From Palleronia rufa (GTDB lineage: Bacteria; Pseudomonadota; Alphaproteobacteria; Rhodobacterales; Rhodobacteraceae), in NCBI RefSeq assembly GCF_000743715.1, contig NZ_JQEY01000001.1, positions 575,658 to 639,657 of the forward strand: a stretch of DNA of 64,000 bases, in the 5' to 3' direction. Shown piece by piece: positions 56,710 to 64,000 of this stretch; within the stretch, counting starts at the first letter, position 1; the number at the start of each line of letters is the position of its first letter. The position numbers and the translations under genes were made by a program. The notes under the pieces are model-generated. The model did no database searches and was not told the origin of the DNA. It saw nothing but the letters and a program-made list of their open reading frames with translations.

Positions 56710-57299
56710 GCGGGCCGCTCAGGATCGGGCTGACCGGTTCGATCGGGATGGGCAAGTCCACGACCGCGGCGATGTTCCGCGATCTGGGGGTGCCTGTCTG
56801 GGACGCGGACGCGGCGGTGCATCGGCTATACGGGCCCGAAGGCGCCGCGGTCGCACCCCTCCGCGCGGTGCGCCCGCTGGCTGTTGGACCGGATGGCGTG
56901 GACCGCGCGGCGCTGTCGGACTGGATCGCGGAGGATCCGGACGCCCTGTCCCGGATCGAGCGGATCGTACATCCGCTGGTGGCGCGGGACCGTGCCGCTT
57001 TCGTCTCTGACACCCAGGCGGCGATGGTGGTGCTCGACATCCCGCTGCTCTTCGAGACCGGCGGCGAAAATGCGGTGGACCTGACCGTGGTGGTCTCTGC
57101 TCCGCCTGAGGTGCAGCGGACGCGCGTCCTGGCCCGAAACGGCATGACCGATGCCCGGTTCGATGCTATTTTGGCGCGCCAGATGCCAGACGCGGAAAAG
57201 CGCGCCCGTGCCGACGTGGTTGTGCCGACCGTGTCGATGGCCGAAACTCGCGCGCATGTCGAACGGTTGATCGAGGATCTGAGGAACCGCCATGCGTGA
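56706..57299 (+). CDS. coaE: Dephospho-CoA kinase
   Basis: 197 residues from TTG 56706, which overlaps the aroE stop (TTGA); no ATG precedes the conserved P-loop. IGLTGSIGMGKSTTAAMF is Walker A; VPVWDADAAVHRLYG and DIPLLFETGGEN are the CoA-binding and lid segments. Last step of coenzyme A synthesis. Confidence 0.95.
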   Translation: MSGPLRIGLTGSIGMGKSTTAAMFRDLGVPVWDADAAVHRLYGPEGAAVAPLRAVRPLAVGPDGVDRAALSDWIAEDPDALSRIERIVHPLVARDRAAFVSDTQAAMVVLDIPLLFETGGENAVDLTVVVSAPPEVQRTRVLARNGMTDARFDAILARQMPDAEKRARADVVVPTVSMAETRAHVERLIEDLRNRHA

Positions 57300-57975
57300 G
57301 ATTGTCCTGGACACCGAAACCACCGGATTCGAGCCCGAGAGCGGCGATCGGATCGTCGAGATCGGTGCGATCGAACTGATCGGCCATATGCCTACGGGCC
57401 GGGTGTTCCACGAGTATATCAACCCGGAACGGTCCATGCCCCAGGATGCATTCGAGGTTCACGGCCTTGGCGACGCGTTTTTGAGCGACAAGCCAGTGTT
57501 CCGCGACGTGGCAAAGGCCTTCCTGGAGTTCGTGGGCGACGCGCGGCTGGTGATCCACAATGCCGCGTTCGACATGAAATTCCTGAATGCAGAGCTTGGA
57601 TGGGCGGGGCTGCGCCTTTTACCTCAGGATCAGGCGCTCGACACCCTGGCGATCGCCCGCAAGCGGTTCCCGGGGTCGCCAGCATCTCTGGACGCGCTCT
57701 GTCGGCGGTTCGGGATCGACACGTCCAGCCGGACGCTGCATGGCGCCCTCCTCGACAGCGAGATCCTGGCTGACGTCTACCTGGAGTTGATCGGTGGACG
57801 GCAGCCGGATTTCGGTCTGTCCACGGCTCCCGAGAGGGAGACCGCCAGCAGCACCGCCTGGCGGCCGCATCCGCGCCCGGCACCCCTGCCCCCGCGCATC
57901 ACCGACGCAGAGGCCGCCGCCCACGCCGCCTTCGTCGAGCGTCTGGGCGATGCGGCGGTTTGGAAAGCGCTCTAG
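57292..57975 (+). CDS. dnaQ: DNA polymerase III epsilon subunit (3'-5' exonuclease)
   Basis: 227 residues. Exo I motif VLDTETTGFEPESGD, Exo II region HNAAFDMKFLNAEL and Exo III segment HGALLDSEILADVYLEL supply the DEDDh catalytic residues. Proofreading subunit of the replicase. The ATG overlaps coaE by eight bases. The TAG stop shares CTAG (57972-57975) with the secB stop on the opposite strand. Confidence 0.96.
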   Translation: MREIVLDTETTGFEPESGDRIVEIGAIELIGHMPTGRVFHEYINPERSMPQDAFEVHGLGDAFLSDKPVFRDVAKAFLEFVGDARLVIHNAAFDMKFLNAELGWAGLRLLPQDQALDTLAIARKRFPGSPASLDALCRRFGIDTSSRTLHGALLDSEILADVYLELIGGRQPDFGLSTAPERETASSTAWRPHPRPAPLPPRITDAEAAAHAAFVERLGDAAVWKAL

Positions 57976-58487
57976 GCCGTGCCGGTGGGCTGCTGCTGCT
58001 GGGCCTTGGCGCGCTGGGCGATGCCCTGGCGGTAAAGTGCCACGAAATCGATCGGCTCCAGGTTCAGCGGCGGAAACCCACCGTCATGCGTCACATCCGA
58101 CACGATCCGGCGGATATAGGGGAACATCAGCCGCGGCGCCTCGATCAGCAGGAACGGGTGAAGCTGCTCCTTGGCGACGTTCGACACCTGGAAGACGCCG
58201 CCGTATTCAAGCTCCATCAGGAACAGCGTGTCCTCCGACTCCTTGTTCTTGGAGCGGATCGTGAACTTGCCGATCACGTCGTATTGGTCGTCCTGATCGC
58301 GCTTCTTGGCGTCCAGGCTGACCTGTACCGACACATCCGGCTGCACCTGTCCCTTGATGCCTTTCTGCGCCAAGAGGTTTTCAAACGACATGTCGCGGAT
58401 GTACTGCGCCAGCGGGCGGATCTGCGGAACGGCGGGGGGGGCGCCGTTCTGTGCTTCGGGGGGCTTCGTGTCGGTCTCTTCGGCCAT
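57972..58487 (-). CDS. secB: Protein-export chaperone SecB
   Basis: 171 residues. The SecB core SFENLLAQKGIKGQVQPDVSVQVSLDAK...YDVIGKFTIRSKNKESEDTLFLMELEYGGVFQV is followed by LLIEAPRLMFPYIRRIVSDVTHDGGFPPLNLEPIDFVALY. Cytosolic tetramer that keeps preproteins unfolded for SecA. The C-terminus is Gln-rich. Confidence 0.97.
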   Translation of the reverse strand: MAEETDTKPPEAQNGAPPAVPQIRPLAQYIRDMSFENLLAQKGIKGQVQPDVSVQVSLDAKKRDQDDQYDVIGKFTIRSKNKESEDTLFLMELEYGGVFQVSNVAKEQLHPFLLIEAPRLMFPYIRRIVSDVTHDGGFPPLNLEPIDFVALYRQGIAQRAKAQQQQPTGTA

Positions 58488-58504
58488 TGGTGGGTCTCCC
58501 GGTT

Positions 58505-59035
58505 CTATTGGCGTCCGGACCTACCATCGGACCCACCGCTGGTCCAGCCGGACGGGCGCCGGTCGGGATCGGGGCTCCTGATCTCGACCTCTGCATAGTC
58601 GGCGTCGATCACGTCTCCTTGAGCGTGGCGGGTGTGCTGCTCCCGGGGGCGGGCGGGGCCGGCCGTGTCCCGGGTCGAAAACGCCTGGACCCGGACGCGC
58701 TTTTTCATCTCCTTGATAAGCAGTTTGCGGACCCCGGGCACCAGCAGCGCGAAGCCGCAGGCGTCCGTGAAAAACCCGGGCGTCAGCAACAACGCGCCGG
58801 CGAAGAGGATCATCGCACCGTTGGCCAGCGGCTCCGCGGGGTCGCGCAGCTCATTGAAGGAGCGTCTGACCTGGCTCAGCGCCAGCGCCCCCTGAGAGCG
58901 GACCAGGGACGTTCCCAGGATCGCCGTGACCACGACGATCAGCAGGGTCGGCCACAGGCCGATGGCCCCGCCGACCTGGATGAACAGGGCGATTTCGATC
59001 AACGGAACCGCGATGAAGGCGGCAAGTAGCCACAT
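58505..59035 (-). CDS. fxsA: FxsA family membrane protein
   Basis: 176 residues from ATG 59035. It starts MWLLAAFIAVPLIEIALFIQVGGAIGLWPTLLIVVVTAILGTSLVRSQG, the FxsA hallmark, with further hydrophobic segments (GAMILFAGALLLTPGFFTD) and the pattern GFALLVPGVRKLL. In E. coli FxsA eases phage F exclusion; its cellular role is unclear. The C-terminus is a charged tail. It reads toward secB, 17 bp away. Confidence 0.9.
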   Translation of the reverse strand: MWLLAAFIAVPLIEIALFIQVGGAIGLWPTLLIVVVTAILGTSLVRSQGALALSQVRRSFNELRDPAEPLANGAMILFAGALLLTPGFFTDACGFALLVPGVRKLLIKEMKKRVRVQAFSTRDTAGPARPREQHTRHAQGDVIDADYAEVEIRSPDPDRRPSGWTSGGSDGRSGRQ

Positions 59036-59140
59036 GGCGCATCTCCTGGTCTTCGGGCGGGAATGGTGGACTTGAACCCGACCCGATCCTAGATAGGAAC
59101 GGATTGCGATGATTTCACCCGCCCGAACACCAGAGGCCCC

Positions 59141-59800
59141 ATGAACTCTGCCGTCATTCAGTTGCTGGTCCTTGCCGGGATCGCCGTATTTCTCATCTTG
59201 CGGTTGAAAAACGTCCTCGGAACCCGTGAGGGGTTCGAAAAGCCGCAGGTCCAGGCGTCTTCGGCCCAGACCCGCGCGCGCCCGGAGCTTGAAGTGATAG
59301 AGGGCGGTCCGGACCGCGACATCACCGACCACGTGGAGGACGGCTCGGACAGCGCCAAGGCTCTGGCCGCGATGAAGATGGCGGAGCCAGGCTTTTCGGT
59401 GAGCGAATTCCTTACCGGTGCGCGGCAGGCCTATGAGATGATATTTTCCGCCTTCGAAAGCGGCGACATATCCGATGTGCGGGGATTCCTGGGCCCCGAT
59501 GTGGCAGAGGCGTTCGATGCGGTGATCGCGGAACGCAAGGAAAAGGGCCTGGTAATCGACAGCGAGATCGTTGGGGTCCGCGACGTGGAGTTGCGCCGCG
59601 CCACCTTCGACAGGGACACCCGGGAGGGGCAGGTCACCGTGCGTTTTCTGGCTGAATTGACCACCGTGGTCCGGGACGCCGAAGGCACCGTGGTTGAGGG
59701 CGATCCGAACGAAATCAAACGCCAGCACGACACCTGGACGTTCGGACGGCCCATGGGCACGGACGATCCGAACTGGCAGTTGGTCGCCACGGGCGAGTGA
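59141..59800 (+). CDS. Tim44/TimA-domain protein
   Basis: 219 residues: an N-terminal membrane segment (VIQLLVLAGIAVFLILRL), a charged linker, and a Tim44-like domain (FLTGARQAYEMIFSAFESGDISDVRGFLGPDVAEAF, later VRFLAELTTVVRD and DTWTFGRPMGTDDPNWQLVATGE). The bacterial family (TimA) relates to the mitochondrial import factor Tim44; in alphaproteobacteria it usually sits near fxsA, secB and mltA, as here. Overlaps the mltA start by one base. Confidence 0.9.
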   Translation: MNSAVIQLLVLAGIAVFLILRLKNVLGTREGFEKPQVQASSAQTRARPELEVIEGGPDRDITDHVEDGSDSAKALAAMKMAEPGFSVSEFLTGARQAYEMIFSAFESGDISDVRGFLGPDVAEAFDAVIAERKEKGLVIDSEIVGVRDVELRRATFDRDTREGQVTVRFLAELTTVVRDAEGTVVEGDPNEIKRQHDTWTFGRPMGTDDPNWQLVATGE

Positions 59801-60831
59801 TGCGTGCCGTCGTCGCGGTACTGTCATTCGCACTGGGGCTCTCCGCCATGACTGGCGCGCAGGCGGGGCCGGTGACCTACCGCGTGCTGGAATTCTCGGA
59901 ACTGGAGGGCTGGGAGGCCGATGACCAGGCGGCGGCCCTGGCGGTCTTCCGCGAGACCTGCCGCGACATGCAGGATCCGGACTGGACGGTGCTGTGCAAG
60001 ACCGCCGCGGACTGGGACGATGCCCGCACCTTTTTCGAGCTGCACTTCAGCCCCGTCCTGATCGAGGACGGCACGCCGATGCTCTTCACCGGCTACTATG
60101 AGCCGGAGCTGCGCGGTTCCCGGTATCGCGGCGGCCCTTATCAGTACCCGATCTACCGCCTGCCGGATGAGGCTGCCGACCGCCCTTTCCTGAGCCGCGC
60201 CGAGATCGAGGAATCCGGCGCCCTCACCGGACGGGGACTGGAGATCGCATGGATCGACGATCCCGTGGATGTCTATTTTCTTCAGGTTCAGGGGTCGGGT
60301 CGGGTGCGCCTGGACGACGGGACCGCGCTTCGGGTCGGTTACGGCGGCAAGAACGGCCACGAATACCGGTCCGTCGGCAAGGAACTGATCCGCTTGGGAG
60401 AGTTGGACGAGCACTCCGTCAGCGCCGACCGGATCCGCGACTGGGTGCGCGAAAAGGGCGAGGAGGGGCGCAAACTTCTGCAGCGCAACCCGTCCTATGT
60501 GTTCTTTCGTGAGGTCAACCAGGTGCCCGCGGACCGCGGACCGCTGGGGGCCATGAACCGTTCGATCACCGCGCTCCGGTCCATCGCCGTGGACCCGTCC
60601 CGCGTCACGCTTGGTGCTCCCGTCTGGATCGAGACCGACGGCGCCGAAAACATGCGCCGCCTGATGATCGCCCAGGACACTGGCGCGGCGGTCAAGGGGG
60701 CGCAGAGGGCGGACATCTTCTTTGGCACCGGGCAGGCTGCCGGTACGCGGGCCGGCGCGGTCAAGGAAGGGGGCCGGATGGTCGTGCTGATGCCGATCCA
60801 GAGAGCCTATGCGCTGGCCGAGCCGCTCTGA
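59800..60831 (+). CDS. mltA: Membrane-bound lytic murein transglycosylase A (MltA)
   Basis: 343 residues from ATG 59800 (a GTG lies one codon earlier). Signal peptide MRAVVAVLSFALGLSAMTGAQA without a lipobox, so export is likely soluble or membrane-associated. Conserved MltA segments are FTGYYEPELRGSR, YFLQVQGSGRVRLDDG and the C-terminal 3D domain with VNRSITA-like MNRSITALRSIAV and RADIFFGTGQAAG containing the catalytic Asp. Peptidoglycan turnover. Confidence 0.94.
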   Translation: MRAVVAVLSFALGLSAMTGAQAGPVTYRVLEFSELEGWEADDQAAALAVFRETCRDMQDPDWTVLCKTAADWDDARTFFELHFSPVLIEDGTPMLFTGYYEPELRGSRYRGGPYQYPIYRLPDEAADRPFLSRAEIEESGALTGRGLEIAWIDDPVDVYFLQVQGSGRVRLDDGTALRVGYGGKNGHEYRSVGKELIRLGELDEHSVSADRIRDWVREKGEEGRKLLQRNPSYVFFREVNQVPADRGPLGAMNRSITALRSIAVDPSRVTLGAPVWIETDGAENMRRLMIAQDTGAAVKGAQRADIFFGTGQAAGTRAGAVKEGGRMVVLMPIQRAYALAEPL

Positions 60832-61421
60832 TGGCCCGGCGCCGGGAGTTGCGCCCGGAAGAACGCGCGCTCTGGAAGCAGGTGGCCGACCGGACCTCGC
60901 CCCTCCACCCGCAGCGGCGCACCGCCCTGCCGGACGCGCTGGCGCCCAAGCCGCGCCCCTCCGACACCCCCCCGCGCGCCGACCTCTCCGGCTTTCGTCT
61001 GGGTGGCAGGGCACAGGCCGCACCGTCGCAGATCCGGACCGAGCCGTCGCTGTCCGACCGGTTGGCGGGCCAGCCGCTGCGCATGGATGCCAAGGCCTTC
61101 GGGCGGATGACGCGCGGCAAGCTGGTCATGGACGGGCGGATCGACCTCCATGGCCTGACGCTGGAAGAGGCGCATCCCCGATTGACCGGATTTCTCTTTG
61201 CGGCCCATGCGGACGGCAAGCGGTTGGTGCTGGTGATCACCGGCAAGGGCCGCGACCGGGACGACGGGACCCCCGTTCCCGTCCGGCGGGGCATCTTGCG
61301 CCATCAGGTGCCGCATTGGCTGTCCACGCCGCCCCTGTCCGCGCTCGTCCTGCAGGTGGCCCAGGCCCATCACCGCCACGGCGGCGCGGGCGCATTCTAC
61401 GTGTACCTACGCCGGAAGTGA
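60831..61421 (+). CDS. Smr (MutS2 C-terminal-like) domain protein
   Basis: 196 residues. A basic N-terminal region is followed by an Smr domain: RIDLHGLTLEEAHPRLTGFL (DLHG motif), LVLVITGKGRD and GGAGAFYVYLRRK. Smr domains can nick DNA or bind nucleic acid; the stand-alone bacterial protein has no settled role. The ATG overlaps the mltA TGA by one base. Confidence 0.9.
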   Translation: MARRRELRPEERALWKQVADRTSPLHPQRRTALPDALAPKPRPSDTPPRADLSGFRLGGRAQAAPSQIRTEPSLSDRLAGQPLRMDAKAFGRMTRGKLVMDGRIDLHGLTLEEAHPRLTGFLFAAHADGKRLVLVITGKGRDRDDGTPVPVRRGILRHQVPHWLSTPPLSALVLQVAQAHHRHGGAGAFYVYLRRK

Positions 61422-62624
61422 CCTGCGCGCCCGCCCGATCCCGACCCCGACCAGCCCTGCGGCAAGCACGAAATAGACGGCGATCCCCAGCATCTGCTGC
61501 GGAAACGCCAGTCCGCGGTCGATCAGCACGCCGGTCACCGCAGGCCCGATGGCCGTCCCGAGCACCATGAGCGCGGCGGCCAGCGCCTTGATCCCGCCCA
61601 GATGGCGCGCACCGTAGAATTCCGCCCAGAACGCCGGCGGCACTGTATTCGCCATGCCCTGCGTCAGCCCCATCAGCGCGATGAAGATCCCCGCCGCCCA
61701 AAGCGTCGGGACCGCCGAAAACCCCGCGAAACCGGCCGCCATGGGCAGGATGACCAGCGGCATCAGGCGCGCGGTTCCGATGCGGTCCACCACCCAGCCG
61801 GCGGCGAACATGGACACGAAGGACGCCGCCGTGAACACCGGAAACAGCGACACGAGCCCCACGTGGCTCCAACCCTTTGCCTCCGCCAGATGGACCTGGT
61901 GAAAGAAGAATGCCGTCGAAAAGGCGGGCGGTGCGATCAGCATCGGCACCAGGAACCAGAACAGCGGATGGCGCAGCATCCGCCCACGGGTCCAGTGCCC
62001 GCCGCCCATGCCCAGGGCCTGGTCGTCTTCGGCAATGCTGCGGGGCGTGCGCTCCAACGTCAAAAGCGGTCGCAGCATCGGCAGGATCAGCAGGACGATG
62101 GCGCCCGCCAACAGCCAGAGCATCCGCCAGTCGAATGCGCCCATGAGGGCCACGAAGATCAGCGGCAGGAACGCTTCTCCCAGACCCACGCCGACCCGGC
62201 TGATGGACAGCGCCTTGCCCCGCGACGCGACGAACCAGCGCGCCATGGCCACGGTCGCCACCAGGGTCGCCATGCCCTGCCCGGCAAAGCGGAGCGCGAA
62301 GATGGCGAAGACCAGTGTCGTGCGCGACCAAGCCACCGCCATGAGCACACAAGCCAGCGCCAGAAGGAGCAGAACCGCAGGGCCCAGGACCCGCACCCGG
62401 AACGTGTCGGTCGCCAGACCCGCCCAGATCATCACCGCGGCCGATGCCGTGGTCCCGGCGGAATAGAGTACGCCCCAATCGCCATGGGACAGATCGAACG
62501 CCTGCCGGATCTGGCCCGCGAACACGGCGATAAAGAACGTCTGCCCGAAGGAAGAGGATAGGGTAAGCAGAACGCCGACCGTCAGGAACGGTGCGTTTCG
62601 ACGAAGGAAGGTGAGGATCGACAT
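61407..62624 (-). CDS. MFS transporter
   Basis: 405 residues from ATG 62624 (AGGAGGGC just upstream). About 12 hydrophobic segments. The cytoplasmic loop after helix II reads GLATDTFRVR and a central loop has the charged ERTPRSIAEDD stretch; GWVVDRIGTARLMPLVIL in the second half is a G-xxx-D-R-x-G-type MFS signature. No substrate can be named. Its 3' end overlaps the Smr gene by 15 bp. Confidence 0.88.
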   Translation of the reverse strand: MSILTFLRRNAPFLTVGVLLTLSSSFGQTFFIAVFAGQIRQAFDLSHGDWGVLYSAGTTASAAVMIWAGLATDTFRVRVLGPAVLLLLALACVLMAVAWSRTTLVFAIFALRFAGQGMATLVATVAMARWFVASRGKALSISRVGVGLGEAFLPLIFVALMGAFDWRMLWLLAGAIVLLILPMLRPLLTLERTPRSIAEDDQALGMGGGHWTRGRMLRHPLFWFLVPMLIAPPAFSTAFFFHQVHLAEAKGWSHVGLVSLFPVFTAASFVSMFAAGWVVDRIGTARLMPLVILPMAAGFAGFSAVPTLWAAGIFIALMGLTQGMANTVPPAFWAEFYGARHLGGIKALAAALMVLGTAIGPAVTGVLIDRGLAFPQQMLGIAVYFVLAAGLVGVGIGRARRSLPA

Positions 62625-62825
62625 ATGCCCTCCTCGCGCCAAGCGCGGGGAAAGGGAAGCACTTGTCTTGCGACGCAAACGTAGAAATCCCGCGATGAGC
62701 CTGGCCGCACAGGACACGCCCAATTCCCGGACGCTGGGTCAGGTGACGCGACAGCGCGAATTGCCGCTTGTATAACTCGCGAAAAGTGACAGTTCCGAAT
62801 GCCGTTTTCACGAACGTGGGGGAAT

Positions 62826-63148
62826 GTCAGCAAACCGTGTCGGCGCTCTCCTGACCCAGCGACGATCGACCGGAATAGCGCGACGGGATCAGTGCCCCGC
62901 CGGGCCGCCATCCATCGGGAAAGCTATCAAGGTTCTTCGTGGCCGGACCGCGCCAGAGCTTGCGGAACCAGTCCTTCCGCTTGAGGTAGAGGTTATCGAC
63001 GCTGTTGAGGTGATGGGCCTTGGGCGTCCGACGCCCGCGCCGCCCCTTGATGAGGATTTCGTAGGTGATCCCGCGCGCCCTCGCGGGCCGCATACTGGGG
63101 CGCGCCGTCGAAGAGCACGATCGCATCCGGCGCGACCTGCGGCACCAT
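62826..63148 (-). pseudogene. IS1595-like (ISXO2-type) transposase remnant
   Basis: The minus strand contains, over two frames, VPQVAPDAIVLFDGAPQYAA and then HHLNSVDNLYLKRKDWFRKL and WRGPATKNLDSF, which resembles the C-terminal part of IS1595-family transposases (…HIQNVNAYHSRLK-W--RF-GVATKYL--YLGW…). A frameshift lies between the pieces. Identification is by pattern memory only and other explanations are possible. Confidence 0.5.
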
Positions 63149-63480
63149 TGAACTGCTCCCCATCTCTTGGACAGGATCTGGCGGGATCTAAGCTTCTCTT
63201 CGGGTCTTCTGGTCAGGTTGCATGATCGTGTTGCCAGCGTGGGAGATCACGTCTGGCGGCTGTCCGCCATGGGCGGCGTGTGGCCGCCGGTGGTTGTAGA
63301 AGGCGATCCATCTGCCAACCCCTGCCTTGGCCTGCGGGCCGGTCTCCCGGGCGTGCAGATAGACGCATTCGTATGTGAGGCTGCACCACGCGACCATTGT
63401 CCTCGAACCGTCGCCTATCGGGCTCAAACCGATGGCGCCCCGATGGACAACCGGACAAGGTCTCGTCGTTCGATGAAGAT
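63149..63480 (-). mobile_element. IS3-family remnant (end of element)
   Basis: An end-like sequence TGAACTGCTCCCCATCTCTT begins at 63149. The minus-strand frame 63188-63400 encodes LTYECVYLHARETGPQAKAG and then GRWIAFYNHRRPHAAHGGQPP, the C-terminus of an IS3-family orfB. The upstream part is missing, cut by the IS5-type element that starts at 63481. Confidence 0.8.
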
Positions 63481-64000
63481 GGGCTTTGTTGCGCAAAGAC
63501 CGTAAATCCCGGACTTCCCCTTTCCCCGGACGCACTTATCCCGCAGGCTCTGTGATGGGTATGCCGAGCGCGGTGTAGCCGTTCAGCACGGCGGCGCGGA
63601 CCTGAAGTTCGGCGACCTGGCGATCGAAGTCGCGCGCCAGGAGGCTCTGCCCCAGTAGCTTCACGCAATGCATCTTCGTCTCGGCGCGGCTCCGGCGGTG
63701 GTATCCGCTCCATTTTCGCCAGATGGCGCGGCCGAGGTATCTCGATGCGCGCAGAGCCTCGTTCCGGGCAATGGCGGCTGGGGTTGATGGCTTCCACGGC
63801 TTGGCATTCTTGCGCGGCGGTATGACGGCATGGGCGCCGCGGTCGGCGACGGCGTCATGGCACTTGCGCGTATCGTAGGCTCCGTCAGCGGTGATCGATC
63901 CGATCTCCACGCCGGCGGGGATCTGGTTGAGCAACTCGGGCAGCATGGGCGCGTCCCCGACGTTGCTTCCGGTGATCTCGATGGCTCGGATCTCCAGCGT
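63481..64000 (-). mobile_element. IS5-family insertion sequence (continues beyond window)
   Basis: The left end is GGGCTTTGTTGCGCAAA at 63481-63497, the terminal-repeat type of IS903/IS5-group elements. Its transposase reads on the minus strand. The other end lies outside the window, so size and target duplication cannot be checked. It has inserted into the preceding IS3-family remnant. Confidence 0.85.
63536..64000 (-). CDS. IS5-family transposase (N-terminus outside window)
   Basis: The open frame runs from the window edge to TAA at 63536. It reads TLEIRAIEITGSNVGDAPML, then SITADGAYDTRKCHDAVADRG, HAVIPPRKNAKPWKP, RNEALRASRYLGRAIWRKW and SGYHRRSRAETKMHCVKLLG, which is the DDE C-terminal half of IS5-family transposases; the catalytic Asp is in ADGAYD and the Glu in RAETKM. 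No frameshift is visible in this portion, so the copy may be intact. Confidence 0.9.
   Translation of the reverse strand, partial: TLEIRAIEITGSNVGDAPMLPELLNQIPAGVEIGSITADGAYDTRKCHDAVADRGAHAVIPPRKNAKPWKPSTPAAIARNEALRASRYLGRAIWRKWSGYHRRSRAETKMHCVKLLGQSLLARDFDRQVAELQVRAAVLNGYTALGIPITEPAG

Overview
This 64 kb window is high-GC DNA from an alphaproteobacterium. It is most consistent with the Rhodobacterales (Rhodobacteraceae/Roseobacter type). The evidence is the gene neighbourhoods (hemJ-rho-mnmE-mnmG-rsmG-parA-parB on one side of an AT-rich gap and maf-aroE-coaE-dnaQ on the other; comF-grxC-nitrilase; maeB-mutS; hrcA-grpE against rph-rdgB-hemW) and two perfect parS palindromes built into the start regions of rsmG and mnmG. 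No rRNA, tRNA or CRISPR array was recognised. Nearly all the sequence is chromosomal housekeeping DNA with short or overlapping gene junctions.

Layout. 1-6604: rimP (cut by the window edge), proline iminopeptidase, ubiG, nitrilase/grxC/comF, an NDUFAF5-like methyltransferase, hemH and a tiny secreted or membrane protein. 6605-15358: a leftward block: hslO, NUDIX, cca, an ABC exporter pair, an RNA m5U methyltransferase and a lipoprotein L,D-transpeptidase whose stop codon lies in a hexanucleotide repeat. 15528-22259: a rightward three-gene glycan cluster. It holds a sulfotransferase, a 1342-residue protein with three glycosyltransferase-like regions plus a probable beta-propeller, and a glycosyltransferase with a degenerate sulfotransferase-like region and a C-terminal repeat. 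22267-26318: cytochrome bo ubiquinol oxidase (cyoABCD). 26696-28388: a response-regulator/PP2C phosphatase facing an HPt protein. 28381-34289: ilvA, argG, a Tat-type short-chain dehydrogenase, a sulfotransferase-like gene overlapping a class IV aminotransferase, and a secreted DUF7282-like protein. 34461-36353: periplasmic msrA and a decayed IS3-family element with recognisable inverted repeats and a 4-bp target duplication.

36462-47636: maeB, a pyrophosphatase-like gene, mutS, a class I aminotransferase, grpE-hrcA, rph, rdgB and hemW. 47633-57975: the replication-origin region. The genes on both sides of the 387-bp AT-rich gap at 54902-55288 point away from it. The gap contains several DnaA-box-like 9-mers and is the best candidate for oriC. 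57972-62624: secB, fxsA, a Tim44-domain gene, mltA, an Smr-domain gene and an MFS transporter. 62826-64000: a stack of insertion-sequence debris (IS1595-like remnant, IS3-family remnant, then an IS5-family element running off the window).

The unusual features are the multi-domain glycosyltransferase/propeller fusion and its neighbours, a dispersed 22-bp double motif present near rimP and downstream of argG, three convergent gene pairs whose two stop codons share one CTAG, tandem in-frame stops after the L,D-transpeptidase, and the oriC/parS architecture. All assignments come from reading the sequence; no database search was run.
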